DNA of 64,000 bases from Cryomorphaceae bacterium 1068 (GTDB lineage Bacteria; Bacteroidota; Bacteroidia; Flavobacteriales_D; Cryomorphaceae), in assembly GCA_027214385.1 (NCBI GenBank), contig JAPVXR010000002.1, positions 124,001 through 188,000 on the forward strand, written 5' to 3'. A model generated the notes under the pieces. It was not told the DNA's origin, made no database searches, and was given only the letters and a program-made list of their open reading frames with translations. The position numbers and the translations under genes are program-made. The stretch's first letter is position 1, and each line of letters begins with the position of its first letter. This document shows positions 47,104 to 54,999 of the stretch, in pieces.

Positions 47104-47111
47104 TAGTTTTG
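47104..47111 (+). promoter_or_regulatory. -7 element for the gene at 47181
   Basis: TAGTTTTG matches TAnnTTTG. It lies 69 bp before the ATG. No TTTG at the right distance upstream. Confidence 0.4.
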
Positions 47112-47119
47112 TGTTTCAG

Positions 47120-47127
47120 CAAATTTA
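47120..47127 (-). promoter_or_regulatory. -7 element for tdk
   Basis: On the minus strand TAAATTTG matches TAnnTTTG, 51 bp before the tdk ATG. A TTG is 15 bp upstream (47145-47143), slightly short. It faces the plus-strand element at 47104. Confidence 0.4.
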
Positions 47128-47180
47128 ACATTTATCAATAGCCAAGTAAGGTACGAGTGCTATTGACTCAACGTTAAATT

Positions 47181-47897
47181 ATGAACAAGAATAACCGTTT
47201 CATGACGATTCAAGATATCATTAGACAACTCGAAGAGCTCGGCACCAAACTGGAAGCCGGTCGATTAGAGGCAGAAGAAGTAATAGAAATGGCTGATCTC
47301 AGTCGAGATCTCTACGAGCGTTTGGTGGTAATTCGCCATAAATCCTACGAAGACCTCATCCGTGAAGAGCGAGAAGCAGAAATAGTGGAAGAGCCTAAAG
47401 CGGAAACTCCTGAAGTAGCTCCCGCTGCTACCGAAAAAGAGGTAATCACAGAAGCTATCTCTGAAGATGAGACGGAAATAGCTGCTACAGATGAGGCAGT
47501 TTCGGGGCCTGTTATCCCGATGGGAAGTGCCGAAGTATCACCAAATCAGATTTCCTTGATTGATTCTATTGAAGAGATTAAGCGGATGGAGCAAAGTTTA
47601 AACGATAAGTTTCACGAGAAAAGTGACGAAAAGTCATTGGCCCAAAAACTTAAGCAAAAGCCAATCGAAGATCTAGTGAGTGCGATCGGAATAAATCAGA
47701 AATTTCGCTTTATCAGTCAACTTTTTAATGATGATCAAACCGCTTTCGAAGGCTCCATTCAAAAGTTGAATAGGTTTGGCTCCTACATTGAGGCCGACGA
47801 GTACATTCAAAATACCTTAAGTGAGCAGTATGGCTGGAATCCCAAAGATCCCGCAGTGAAAGAATTGATCGACTTGGCTCAACGCAGGTACTTATGA
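47181..47897 (+). CDS. uncharacterised acidic protein, Bacteroidota type
   Basis: 238 aa, not recognised by function. N-terminal helical part (about 8-65, MTIQDIIRQLEELGTKLEAG, coiled-coil-like), an acidic Glu/Ala-rich linker (about 70-125), and a C-terminal helical part (about 165-238: EDLVSAIGINQKFRFISQLF, ending DLAQRRYL). Cytosolic, no signal peptide. It overlaps the M28 peptidase gene by 4 nt and so is in an operon with it and rsmI. The C-terminal motif IGINxKFxFIxxLF suggests a conserved binding surface. Confidence 0.8.
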   Translation: MNKNNRFMTIQDIIRQLEELGTKLEAGRLEAEEVIEMADLSRDLYERLVVIRHKSYEDLIREEREAEIVEEPKAETPEVAPAATEKEVITEAISEDETEIAATDEAVSGPVIPMGSAEVSPNQISLIDSIEEIKRMEQSLNDKFHEKSDEKSLAQKLKQKPIEDLVSAIGINQKFRFISQLFNDDQTAFEGSIQKLNRFGSYIEADEYIQNTLSEQYGWNPKDPAVKELIDLAQRRYL

Positions 47898-49114
47898 GAG
47901 GGCTTCTTGCTTTTATTTTCTTCATTACCGTATTTCAGCTATATGGTCAAAACCTCGATCAGGTAAAATCAGATTTGGAGATGCTCGCTTCTCCTGAATT
48001 GGCGGGAAGGGGCTATGTTGATAACGGTTTAGCGAAGGCTTCAGCATTTTTACAAAAGCGACTCAATGACATTGGACTGGAGCCAATCGTTCAATCTTAT
48101 GGTTTCTCGGTCAATACTTTCCCGAAGTCTTCGACGCTAAAAGTCGGCAAACGGCAGCTCAAAGAGGGTTTTGATTTTATCATCGATTCTCGATCAGTTG
48201 CCGCGAAGGGCAAATGGAAGATTATGCGCTTGGATTCGGCGATTCTTCTTTCCTCTGCGGTTCCCGTTTTGCCGAAAGGCTCCATCCCCGTTATCGATAC
48301 CAAGGGTATAGACACTCCCGAAGAAGTGACGGTTCAGCACGAATTTGTGAAGGCCGCTTTGACCAGAGGACCTGTCATACTTCTCAAAGAAAAATTGACT
48401 TGGTCGGTAGGTCAACAATCATTGAGTAATCCCATTTTTGAAGTCCTCACCTCTTCTTTCCCTGAGCGCGAAGAGAAGTTAAGTTTGAAAACACAACCGA
48501 CGCAAATTGACTTCACCGCCCAAAACATCATTGCGAAGATCGATGGGAAAAGCTCAGATAGTCTCGTGGTTTTCACAGCGCATTATGATCATCTGGGAAT
48601 GATGGGAGATGCCCTTTTTGCGGGGGCTAGCGACAATGGAACAGGGACGGCGACGCTGCTTGATTTGGCAAGCTATTATTCCCAAAATCAACCTGAGTTC
48701 GATACCTATTTCATCTTCTTTTCGGGAGAAGAGGCGGGGCTTATCGGCTCGCGGTATTTCGTGGAGTATCCCACATTCGATCTCGACAAGATCAAGTTTC
48801 TGATTAATCTAGATTTGATGGGCTCAGCCGAAAAAGGAATTACCATTGTTAACGGTCGGCTTTACCAAGAGCGTATGGCTCAAATGGCAGCCATCAATAC
48901 TGAGAGAGACTTGGTCCCCAAAATCAAACTCCGTGGAAAAGCCGCGAATAGCGATCATTATTGGTTTTCCGAGAATGGAGTTCCTGCTGTCTTCATTTAC
49001 ACCGAAGGAAACATCACCGCTTACCACGATGTTTTCGATACACCCGCAGTGGTGGATTGGAGCAACTACGAGGAAGTTTTTACCTTGCTCGTGGAATTCG
49101 TCAAAACCCTCTAG
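47894..49114 (+). CDS. secreted M28 family zinc aminopeptidase
   Basis: 406 aa with a signal peptide (about 1-18, FQLYGQ). Zinc-site residues: His in FTAHYDHLGM (about 225), Asp in GASDNGTGTATLLDLA (about 246), catalytic Glu-Glu in FFSGEEAGLIGSRYFVEY (about 278), Asp in NLDLMG and His in DVFDTP region (TAYHDVFDTPA). Exported leucyl/glutaminyl-aminopeptidase-type enzyme, likely outer periplasm or surface. Coupled by a 4-nt overlap to the gene at 47181; rsmI follows two bases after. Confidence 0.9.
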   Translation: MRGLLAFIFFITVFQLYGQNLDQVKSDLEMLASPELAGRGYVDNGLAKASAFLQKRLNDIGLEPIVQSYGFSVNTFPKSSTLKVGKRQLKEGFDFIIDSRSVAAKGKWKIMRLDSAILLSSAVPVLPKGSIPVIDTKGIDTPEEVTVQHEFVKAALTRGPVILLKEKLTWSVGQQSLSNPIFEVLTSSFPEREEKLSLKTQPTQIDFTAQNIIAKIDGKSSDSLVVFTAHYDHLGMMGDALFAGASDNGTGTATLLDLASYYSQNQPEFDTYFIFFSGEEAGLIGSRYFVEYPTFDLDKIKFLINLDLMGSAEKGITIVNGRLYQERMAQMAAINTERDLVPKIKLRGKAANSDHYWFSENGVPAVFIYTEGNITAYHDVFDTPAVVDWSNYEEVFTLLVEFVKTL

Positions 49115-49116
49115 CC

Positions 49117-49788
49117 TTGTCAAAACTCTATCTGGTTCCTACGCCTGTCGGCAATCTCGGCGACATGACTTTTCGTTCGGTCGAAGTGCTCAAATCGGTA
49201 GCGGCCATTCTCGCTGAAGATACCCGTACTTCAGGAAAGCTCCTCAAGCATTTTGAAATCGACAACTCAATGATCCCTTTCCATGCGCACAATGAGCATC
49301 GGATGCTGGAACGTGTGATCGATCGATTAAAAAGTGGAGATGAATTAGCGTTGATCACCGATGCAGGAACTCCCGGAGTTTCTGACCCCGGCTTTTTGCT
49401 GGTTCGGGCTTGCGCCGAAAACGATATTGTTGTGGAAACGCTTCCTGGTGCTACTGCCGTAATTCCTGCTTTGATTAATTCAGGATTGCCTGCAGATCGG
49501 TTTTGTTTTGAAGGATTTCTTCCTCCGAAAAAGGGCCGCAACAAGCGACTTACCGGTTTAGCAGAAGAGGAGCGAACCATGATTTTTTACGAATCGCCGC
49601 ACCGCATTGTCAAGACCTTGGTTCAGTTTGCCGAATTTTTTGGGGAAGATCGTCAGGCCGCATTGGTAAGGGAAATTTCAAAAATTCACGAGGAAACCGT
49701 TCGCGGAACTTTGGGTGAATTGGTTGCGAAATACACCGATCATCCGCCGAAAGGCGAAATTGTTTTAGTCGTAAACGGAATAAAGTAA
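49117..49788 (+). CDS. rsmI: 16S rRNA (cytidine1402-2'-O)-methyltransferase
   Basis: 223 aa from the TTG at 49117 (a longer frame exists to 48961, but it overlaps the M28 gene in another frame). Tetrapyrrole-methylase fold using SAM. LYLVPTPVGNLGDMTFRSVE (4-23), ILAEDTRTSGKLLKHFE, DAGTPGVSDPGFLLVR (about 85-100) and GLPADRFCFEGFLP are RsmI landmarks. It methylates C1402 of the decoding centre. Third gene of the operon. Confidence 0.94.
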   Translation: MSKLYLVPTPVGNLGDMTFRSVEVLKSVAAILAEDTRTSGKLLKHFEIDNSMIPFHAHNEHRMLERVIDRLKSGDELALITDAGTPGVSDPGFLLVRACAENDIVVETLPGATAVIPALINSGLPADRFCFEGFLPPKKGRNKRLTGLAEEERTMIFYESPHRIVKTLVQFAEFFGEDRQAALVREISKIHEETVRGTLGELVAKYTDHPPKGEIVLVVNGIK

Positions 49789-49790
49789 CC

Positions 49791-50813
49791 ATGAAAGCAG
49801 TATTCTTAAAATCATTCGGGAAGCCCGAACAAGCTTTTGAAATCAGAGAAGTAGAAAAACCCACTTGTAAGGACTCACAGGTTTTGATCAAGGTGGAGGC
49901 CTTTGGTTTAAATTTCGCCGATGTGCTGGCCCGAAGCGGTATGTATCCGGAAACACCTCCTACACCTTGCGTGATTGGCTACGAAGTAGTGGGACGGATC
50001 GAAGAAGCGGGAAGTGAGGTGCCTGCGGGCTATGTGGGGAAACGCGTAGTAGCTCTCACTCGCTTTGGAGGATACTCCGAATATGCTGCTACAGATTATC
50101 GGGCTCTGACAGAAATAACAGATGACTTTGAAGCAGCCAAAGCACTAGCTTTAGGAACACAGGGAACCACGGCCTACGTTTGCTTTGAAGAGAGTATGAA
50201 CCTTTACAAAGGTGATCGGGTGCTCGTTCATGCCGCGGCAGGAGGAGTTGGATTGATGCTTTGCCAGCTGGCATTGGCCAAAGGATGTGAAGTTTTCGGA
50301 ACAGCGAGTCAATCGAAGAAACTAGACTTTTTAAAAGAAATGGGTGTTCAGCATCCGATCAATTATAGAGAGCAGGATTACTCCGAAGCCATCAACAAGA
50401 TTTTAAAGAAAGATAGGCTTGATGCTACTTTCAATTCATTGGCGGGAAAGAGCACCAAGAAGGATTTAAAGCTTTTGGGTGCAGGCGGAAAGTTTGTGAT
50501 TTTCGGAGCGGCGTCGCGGGTAGGAGGTTCGAAAGGGATGATCTCAGGCTTGAAGTTACTCTGGCAAACGGGATTCTTTTCACCACTCACCTTCATTATG
50601 CGATCCAAGTCAGTAATTGGTATCAACATACTGAAACTAGGAGATTACAAACCCCAAGTGGTAGCGAAGTGCATGCAGGAAACCGTGGCTCTTGCCGAGA
50701 AAGGAGTCTTAAAACCCGTCGTTCATGAAACTTACACTGTTGAGCAATTGGCGGAAGCCCACAAAGCTTTGGAGAATCGCGGAACGATTGGAAAGCTGGC
50801 GGTGAAGTGGTAA
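49791..50813 (+). CDS. VAT1-like NAD(P)H quinone oxidoreductase (MDR superfamily)
   Basis: 340 aa, zinc-independent medium-chain reductase. N-terminal catalytic domain (VEAFGLNFADVLARSGMYP), and the NADPH-binding fold with VLVHAAAGGVGLMLCQLALA (about 145-164). It lacks the catalytic zinc Cys/His set. Relatives reduce quinones or enones; the natural substrate is unknown. It starts two bases after rsmI and converges with the epimerase gene. Confidence 0.88.
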   Translation: MKAVFLKSFGKPEQAFEIREVEKPTCKDSQVLIKVEAFGLNFADVLARSGMYPETPPTPCVIGYEVVGRIEEAGSEVPAGYVGKRVVALTRFGGYSEYAATDYRALTEITDDFEAAKALALGTQGTTAYVCFEESMNLYKGDRVLVHAAAGGVGLMLCQLALAKGCEVFGTASQSKKLDFLKEMGVQHPINYREQDYSEAINKILKKDRLDATFNSLAGKSTKKDLKLLGAGGKFVIFGAASRVGGSKGMISGLKLLWQTGFFSPLTFIMRSKSVIGINILKLGDYKPQVVAKCMQETVALAEKGVLKPVVHETYTVEQLAEAHKALENRGTIGKLAVKW

Positions 50814-50817
50814 TGGA

Positions 50818-51732
50818 CTAAGCCATCTTCCCCAAAAAATCCTCCAGCTCTTTTTGAAATTCGGCTTCAGGGGCTCCGATCAGTGCTTTTACATTGGCAT
50901 CCTCATTCACTCTTATCTCTCTTAGCTTTAGCTGCTGGTCGACATAGAGCATCTCCATTTCGGGCATAATGTCCTTGAGTGTATACGCCACATCATTGAC
51001 AGATAGATTGCGATCAACGAGATTGTAAATCTTCTTTTTGTTTTTTGCGAAGCAGAGTTTTTCGATAAAGCCGGCCACTCTTTCGATATGAACAAAAGCC
51101 CTAAGCTGTTCACCTGATCCATTGATGGTCACTCGGTTGAAATTCTTGGCTTGAAACACAAATCGATTGATCACTGAATCAAAGCGCATGCTTTTGGAGT
51201 AGCCGTAAACATTGGCACATCGAACGATGGAAACCTCTTTCTTTCCCGCTAATCGAGCGATGTGTTCTTCACCTTTGAGCTTAGAAATTCCGTAGAAGGT
51301 CTTAGGGTTTGGAGTCGATTCGGGTGTAGCTGATTCTTCACCTGAGCCATAAACACTGGCGCTGCTCAAATAGATCACTTTCTCACACGAGGACTCTTCA
51401 AGAGCATAACTCAGCTCTGCGGTTCCCCAATGGTTCACTTGATCAAAAAGGTGTGGGCTGATGTCTGCAAAAGGCGTGCTCACCTTTGCTGCAAGGTGAA
51501 TGACCAAATCAGCTTGGGCGATTTCTTTCTTCAGCGTGTACGAATCAAGGATGTCCGCTTCTACAAAACTCGTCTTCCCATTCAGTCGCTCAGGTCCTAG
51601 AAAAATATTGTAATTTTTTCGGCTGAGGTTGTCGTAAATGCGGATCGACTCCACCTCTTCGTGATTCATCAAGCGTAAGCTGATTTCCGTTCCGAGGTAT
51701 CCCGCCCCACCGGTGATTAGTATTCTCATCAA
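50818..51732 (-). CDS. NAD-dependent epimerase/dehydratase (SDR)
   Basis: 304 aa extended SDR. NAD loop ITGGAGYLGTEI (about 6-17); active site YLSSASVYG and YGISKLKGEEH (YxxxK, about 146-156); NLVD and NINGSG-type sugar-binding parts (RVTINGSGEQLRAFVHIERV). Acts on a nucleotide sugar, by family UDP-glucose/GDP-sugar type. It is in a run of minus-strand genes with cysH next to it (1 bp apart). It could feed the surface polysaccharide, but this is unproven. Confidence 0.88.
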   Translation of the reverse strand: MMRILITGGAGYLGTEISLRLMNHEEVESIRIYDNLSRKNYNIFLGPERLNGKTSFVEADILDSYTLKKEIAQADLVIHLAAKVSTPFADISPHLFDQVNHWGTAELSYALEESSCEKVIYLSSASVYGSGEESATPESTPNPKTFYGISKLKGEEHIARLAGKKEVSIVRCANVYGYSKSMRFDSVINRFVFQAKNFNRVTINGSGEQLRAFVHIERVAGFIEKLCFAKNKKKIYNLVDRNLSVNDVAYTLKDIMPEMEMLYVDQQLKLREIRVNEDANVKALIGAPEAEFQKELEDFLGKMA

Positions 51733-51733
51733 A

Positions 51734-52387
51734 TTATTTTTCTGTCAGTTCGGTATGAAGGCCACATTCAGTTTTGCTGAGGCCAAACCATCTGGCTGCA
51801 CGAGGATCGTTCAAATCCGTTTTTCGCGTACATGGGATGCAGCCAATACTTTGGTAGCCTTGGGCGTCCAGCGGATGTCTGGGAAGGTCGTGCTCCTTGA
51901 TGTAGTCAAAAATGTCTTTGCCCGACCAGTCGAGCATTGGGTGGAAGCGTTCAGTGCCAAACTTGGCAGCTTGATATGTGGTCATATTTCGCCGATTCAA
52001 ATTTTGATCTGCCCTCACACCATTTACCCAAATGTTATACTTGTGAAGCAATCGCTCGGTGGGCTCAACCTTGTTGAGGTGGCAGCAATAATCGGGGTTG
52101 GATGTGAAAAAGAAATTCCCATTTGCATCCTTCTGCTGGTGTTTTGGGGTGGAAGAAGAGATCGTTTTTAAGTCCAATTTCAACTTATTGGCTAGTTCAT
52201 CTCGAAAAGTCAACGTCTCAGGAAATAGAAACCCTGTGTTCAGACAGTAAATCGGGATGGGAACTTCACTTCTACTTACAATGTGCAACAGTGGTATGGA
52301 GTGTGTTTGAAACGATGAGGTCAGAAACATCTTCTTGCCTTCTGCCTCTAGCTTTCCTAATTCAGCGATTATGGCCTCTACTTTCAT
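51734..52387 (-). CDS. cysH: APS/PAPS reductase
   Basis: 217 aa. Reduces adenylylsulfate (or its 3'-phosphate form) to sulfite. The motifs for the [4Fe-4S] cluster are present: YCCHLNKVEPTERLL (Cys pair) and SIGCIPCTR (second pair). The C-terminal nucleophile is in ECGLHTE. Two Cys pairs are typical of APS reductases, which release AMP and not PAP; some relatives use both. It is followed by the epimerase and preceded by an Lrp-type regulator. It would compete with PAPS-using sulfotransferases for APS. Confidence 0.9.
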   Translation of the reverse strand: MKVEAIIAELGKLEAEGKKMFLTSSFQTHSIPLLHIVSRSEVPIPIYCLNTGFLFPETLTFRDELANKLKLDLKTISSSTPKHQQKDANGNFFFTSNPDYCCHLNKVEPTERLLHKYNIWVNGVRADQNLNRRNMTTYQAAKFGTERFHPMLDWSGKDIFDYIKEHDLPRHPLDAQGYQSIGCIPCTRKTDLNDPRAARWFGLSKTECGLHTELTEK

Positions 52388-52401
52388 TGGTGCGAAGTTA
52401 A

Positions 52402-52869
52402 TTAGTCTTTCTGTGAAAGAGGTGCCTTCCTGCGGATGCTCTGCTCCAAGGAAATCATCGTCTCGGTGCGTTGTATTCCATCTACCTGTTGAATTTTTTC
52501 ATTCAACACCTCCCTCAGATTCTCGGTGTTTTTACAAACTACTTTTAAAAAGATGCTGTAGCCGCCCGTAGTGTAGTAGGCCTCGACTATTTCATTGATC
52601 TCATTGAGCTGCTTGATTACGTTTTGGTATACTGCTCCTTTGTCTAAAAAGACTCCGATAAATGCGGTAAGATCAAAACCCAGTTTGATAGAGTCCACTA
52701 CGATTTCGGTTCCCTTCACCACTCCTGCAGCCTCCATCTTTTTCATACGAACATGGATGGTTCCCGCGGAAACAATCAGTTTTTCGGCAATTTCGGTGTA
52801 AGGCGTGCGAGCATTTGCACTTAATATCTCCAGTATCTGCCTGTCGAGTTTATCGATCTGATAATTCAT
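52402..52869 (-). CDS. Lrp/AsnC family transcriptional regulator
   Basis: 155 aa. N-terminal winged helix-turn-helix (LDRQILEILSANARTPYTEI, about 8-27), and the C-terminal RAM domain for effector binding (YTTGGYSIFLKVVCKNTENL). It lies 14 bp upstream of cysH on the same strand, so it may regulate it or the two may be cotranscribed (inference). Effector unknown; an amino acid is usual. Confidence 0.92.
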   Translation of the reverse strand: MNYQIDKLDRQILEILSANARTPYTEIAEKLIVSAGTIHVRMKKMEAAGVVKGTEIVVDSIKLGFDLTAFIGVFLDKGAVYQNVIKQLNEINEIVEAYYTTGGYSIFLKVVCKNTENLREVLNEKIQQVDGIQRTETMISLEQSIRRKAPLSQKD

Positions 52870-53001
52870 CTATGACTATTTGCGCTCTAATTATGGATTA
52901 GGAAGTGAGAGCTGATAAAATTAATGAATACATAAAAATAGACTCAATATGTAACGAATATAGCAATGAAAAGGTATAAACTATAAATTAGCACTAATCC
53001 T

Positions 53002-53117
53002 TGTAGGGTGATGAAACCGGCAGACATGCCCTCCTGTCTCGAGGGTGGAGGTAAAGAATAAATCAGCTCAGGCTGGCTAACTGCTCCTTGAAGGTTCGAA
53101 TCCTTCCCCTACAGCCA
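53002..53117 (+). tRNA. atypical tRNA-like gene with GUC anticodon and 44-nt variable region
   Basis: Folds as a complete tRNA of 116 nt: acceptor TGTAGGG/CCCTACA (7 perfect pairs), T arm GAAGGTTCGAATCCTTC, D arm ATG..CAT with A14, G18, G19 and A21, anticodon stem CCCTC/GAGGG, loop CTGTCTC, anticodon GTC (53036-53038). G73 and CCA are encoded. The D arm is Leu-like, but the variable region is 44 nt, with GGAG/CTCC pairing at its base and an inner hairpin CAGC/GCTG. Position 37 is U, not a purine. A strong terminator follows. I cannot tell whether it is charged by AspRS, SerRS, LeuRS or none. Confidence 0.75.
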
Positions 53118-53119
53118 AC

Positions 53120-53160
53120 AAGAAAGCGGCATCCGACTTATTCGGATGCCGCTTTCTTTT
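53120..53160 (+). terminator. strong terminator after the tRNA-like gene
   Basis: A 17-bp perfect stem (53120-53136 with 53142-53158), loop CTTAT, then TTTCTTTT. It starts 3 nt after the CCA. This supports the RNA being made as a transcript of its own. Confidence 0.9.
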
Positions 53161-53172
53161 ACAGAGTAAAAA

Positions 53173-53196
53173 AAGCCCGCTGTATTCAGCGGGCTT
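53173..53196 (-). terminator. terminator of the Cys-rich lipoprotein gene
   Basis: AAGCCCGCTG pairs with CAGCGGGCTT (10 bp, loop ATA on the minus strand) and has a T-run on the minus strand. It lies 25 bp after the stop codon at 53221. Confidence 0.85.
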
Positions 53197-53220
53197 AGTA
53201 ATTCTATTTATTCAACTTCC

Positions 53221-54876
53221 CTATTCGTAGAAATTGTACTGAATTTGGAAAGTGATGTCATTAATTGGAATGTTTTCCGTATTCAAGGGATTAAACGCCT
53301 GCTTCACTCTGGTGAATGTAATCTGACCTTTGAGATAGGCATATCCTTGGGGACTCACTTCAAACTTGTAGAATAGGCTAAACTCTGGATCAGGATCACC
53401 TGCTTCATAGTCATTATCACTCGACTGATAAGTAGCCGAACCTGCAAAAGGACCATCTAAGAAACCTTCTGTAAGTTCTACTGTCGGAGGCACTGTAAGG
53501 CCCAATTCAAAACCCTCTACTTCTATAGGATCATCTCCGACTTCTACATTGTTTGGAGCAGGAATATAAACCTTCAGGATTCGTTGGAATGTTCCATTTG
53601 CTGTTTCTACTTGCTGAATTCCTTGAATTATGCGATATGCATTTTCGGGATTCGGAAATTGTCCCTGTGTGGGCCCAATGGTGAGAGCGTTGGGGACGAA
53701 AAGCGTATCCGGATCATTTGAATTGCCGGGAGCTATAGTACGATTAAAGAAGAACTGATCCGTGAATCCGGAACCATCAATATCGGCAATAAGGAATTGC
53801 TCACAAGATTCACATTCAGGACCTCCACAATCCACATCAAGTTCAAATAATTCTTCGTTCTGTATGAGGTCATGACAAGAAATACACTGAGGACATGAAC
53901 CTCCATCATATGGTGGAATGAAGTAGTCCACACAGTCAATGTCAAACTCAGGACCGTTTTGGATGCCATCTGAACATGTAGCACATGGAGGACATTCAGT
54001 CAGAGGATCATCATCACAATCTACACCGGTTTCATCACCGTCTTGGTAACCATTTCCACAAGCAGGAACAGGGTCGCAAGGAGGACAGCCATTGTTGTCA
54101 ATGTCATCACAATCAATACCTGTTTCGCTTCCGTTTTGCAATCCGTCAAAGCATGTCGGGATCGGACAATCAGGACATGATGTTTGGAAATCGTTGTCGC
54201 AGTCAGGACCTGTTTCTACTACCACCAGATATCCTTGAGGATTCTGAGGAGTAGGATCAATGTATTCTATATGGATATTTTGGATTCCATCGTTGCAGGT
54301 AGGAGTAGGGCAATCAGGACAACCCGGCGTACCGCAGTCGATTCCTGTTTCTTGACCGTTTTGAATACCATCGCCACAAGTAGGAGGGAAGCAAGTTGTA
54401 GGACAATTCGTTCCGCCACAATCTACACCTTGTTCGTCACCATTCATAATACCGTCATCGCAAGTCGCTACACAGAAAGTGTCACATGGAACACCACAAT
54501 CTACACCTTGCTCCAATACCAAACGCCACAAAACACCACCAGCCATACCAATGCTGTCGTTGGAGTTGAAATCAGCCATGGTTAAGTTCGGATCAAATTT
54601 CCAGTGAGCGTTCTGAATATTGTCGTTACAGGTTGCACATGGAACGCAATCTTCGCCACCACAATCAATAAATTGCTCAGTACCGTTTAAGACTCTATCG
54701 TCACAAGTGGGCAAACATTCGGGGCAAGGGCCACCACAATCGATGCCTATCTCGCCTTGATTTTTCACTTCGTCGAAGCAGGTAGGCTCAATTCTATTAT
54801 CTTCATTTCGGCATGAACTTAACGCAAAAGCCACAGAAGCAGTGATGAAGAGGAGTCTCAGTATTCTAAATTTCAT
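53221..54876 (-). CDS. Cys-rich lipoprotein with about ten tandem repeats
   Basis: 551 aa. Lipoprotein signal with lipobox ALSSC (Cys about 22). Residues about 32-365 contain some ten repeats of the form C-x-D/N-G-I-Q-N-G-x-E-x-G-x-D-C-G-G-x-x-C-x-x-C (for example CDDGIMNGDEQGVDCGGTNC). Two repeats have inserts of 20-25 residues. The C-terminal 185 residues are beta-rich and lack Cys. Acidic and Cys-dense, suggesting disulfide-bonded or calcium-binding modules outside the cell. There is no T9SS domain. I know of no function. Confidence 0.85.
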   Translation of the reverse strand: MKFRILRLLFITASVAFALSSCRNEDNRIEPTCFDEVKNQGEIGIDCGGPCPECLPTCDDRVLNGTEQFIDCGGEDCVPCATCNDNIQNAHWKFDPNLTMADFNSNDSIGMAGGVLWRLVLEQGVDCGVPCDTFCVATCDDGIMNGDEQGVDCGGTNCPTTCFPPTCGDGIQNGQETGIDCGTPGCPDCPTPTCNDGIQNIHIEYIDPTPQNPQGYLVVVETGPDCDNDFQTSCPDCPIPTCFDGLQNGSETGIDCDDIDNNGCPPCDPVPACGNGYQDGDETGVDCDDDPLTECPPCATCSDGIQNGPEFDIDCVDYFIPPYDGGSCPQCISCHDLIQNEELFELDVDCGGPECESCEQFLIADIDGSGFTDQFFFNRTIAPGNSNDPDTLFVPNALTIGPTQGQFPNPENAYRIIQGIQQVETANGTFQRILKVYIPAPNNVEVGDDPIEVEGFELGLTVPPTVELTEGFLDGPFAGSATYQSSDNDYEAGDPDPEFSLFYKFEVSPQGYAYLKGQITFTRVKQAFNPLNTENIPINDITFQIQYNFYE

Positions 54877-54999
54877 CTGGTAAAGGTTGAAACAGGGTAT
54901 TTGCCCGCAAATTAAGTATATTCTTCAGACGCTCAAATATAAGTAAAGTTGTTTCGGGTTGCGTGTTTGCTCGCATTTGTAAATGATGAAAACCAAAGA

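Noticed and set aside
48961-49116. Upstream part of the rsmI frame
   Set aside because: It overlaps the end of the M28 gene in another frame and has no RsmI features.
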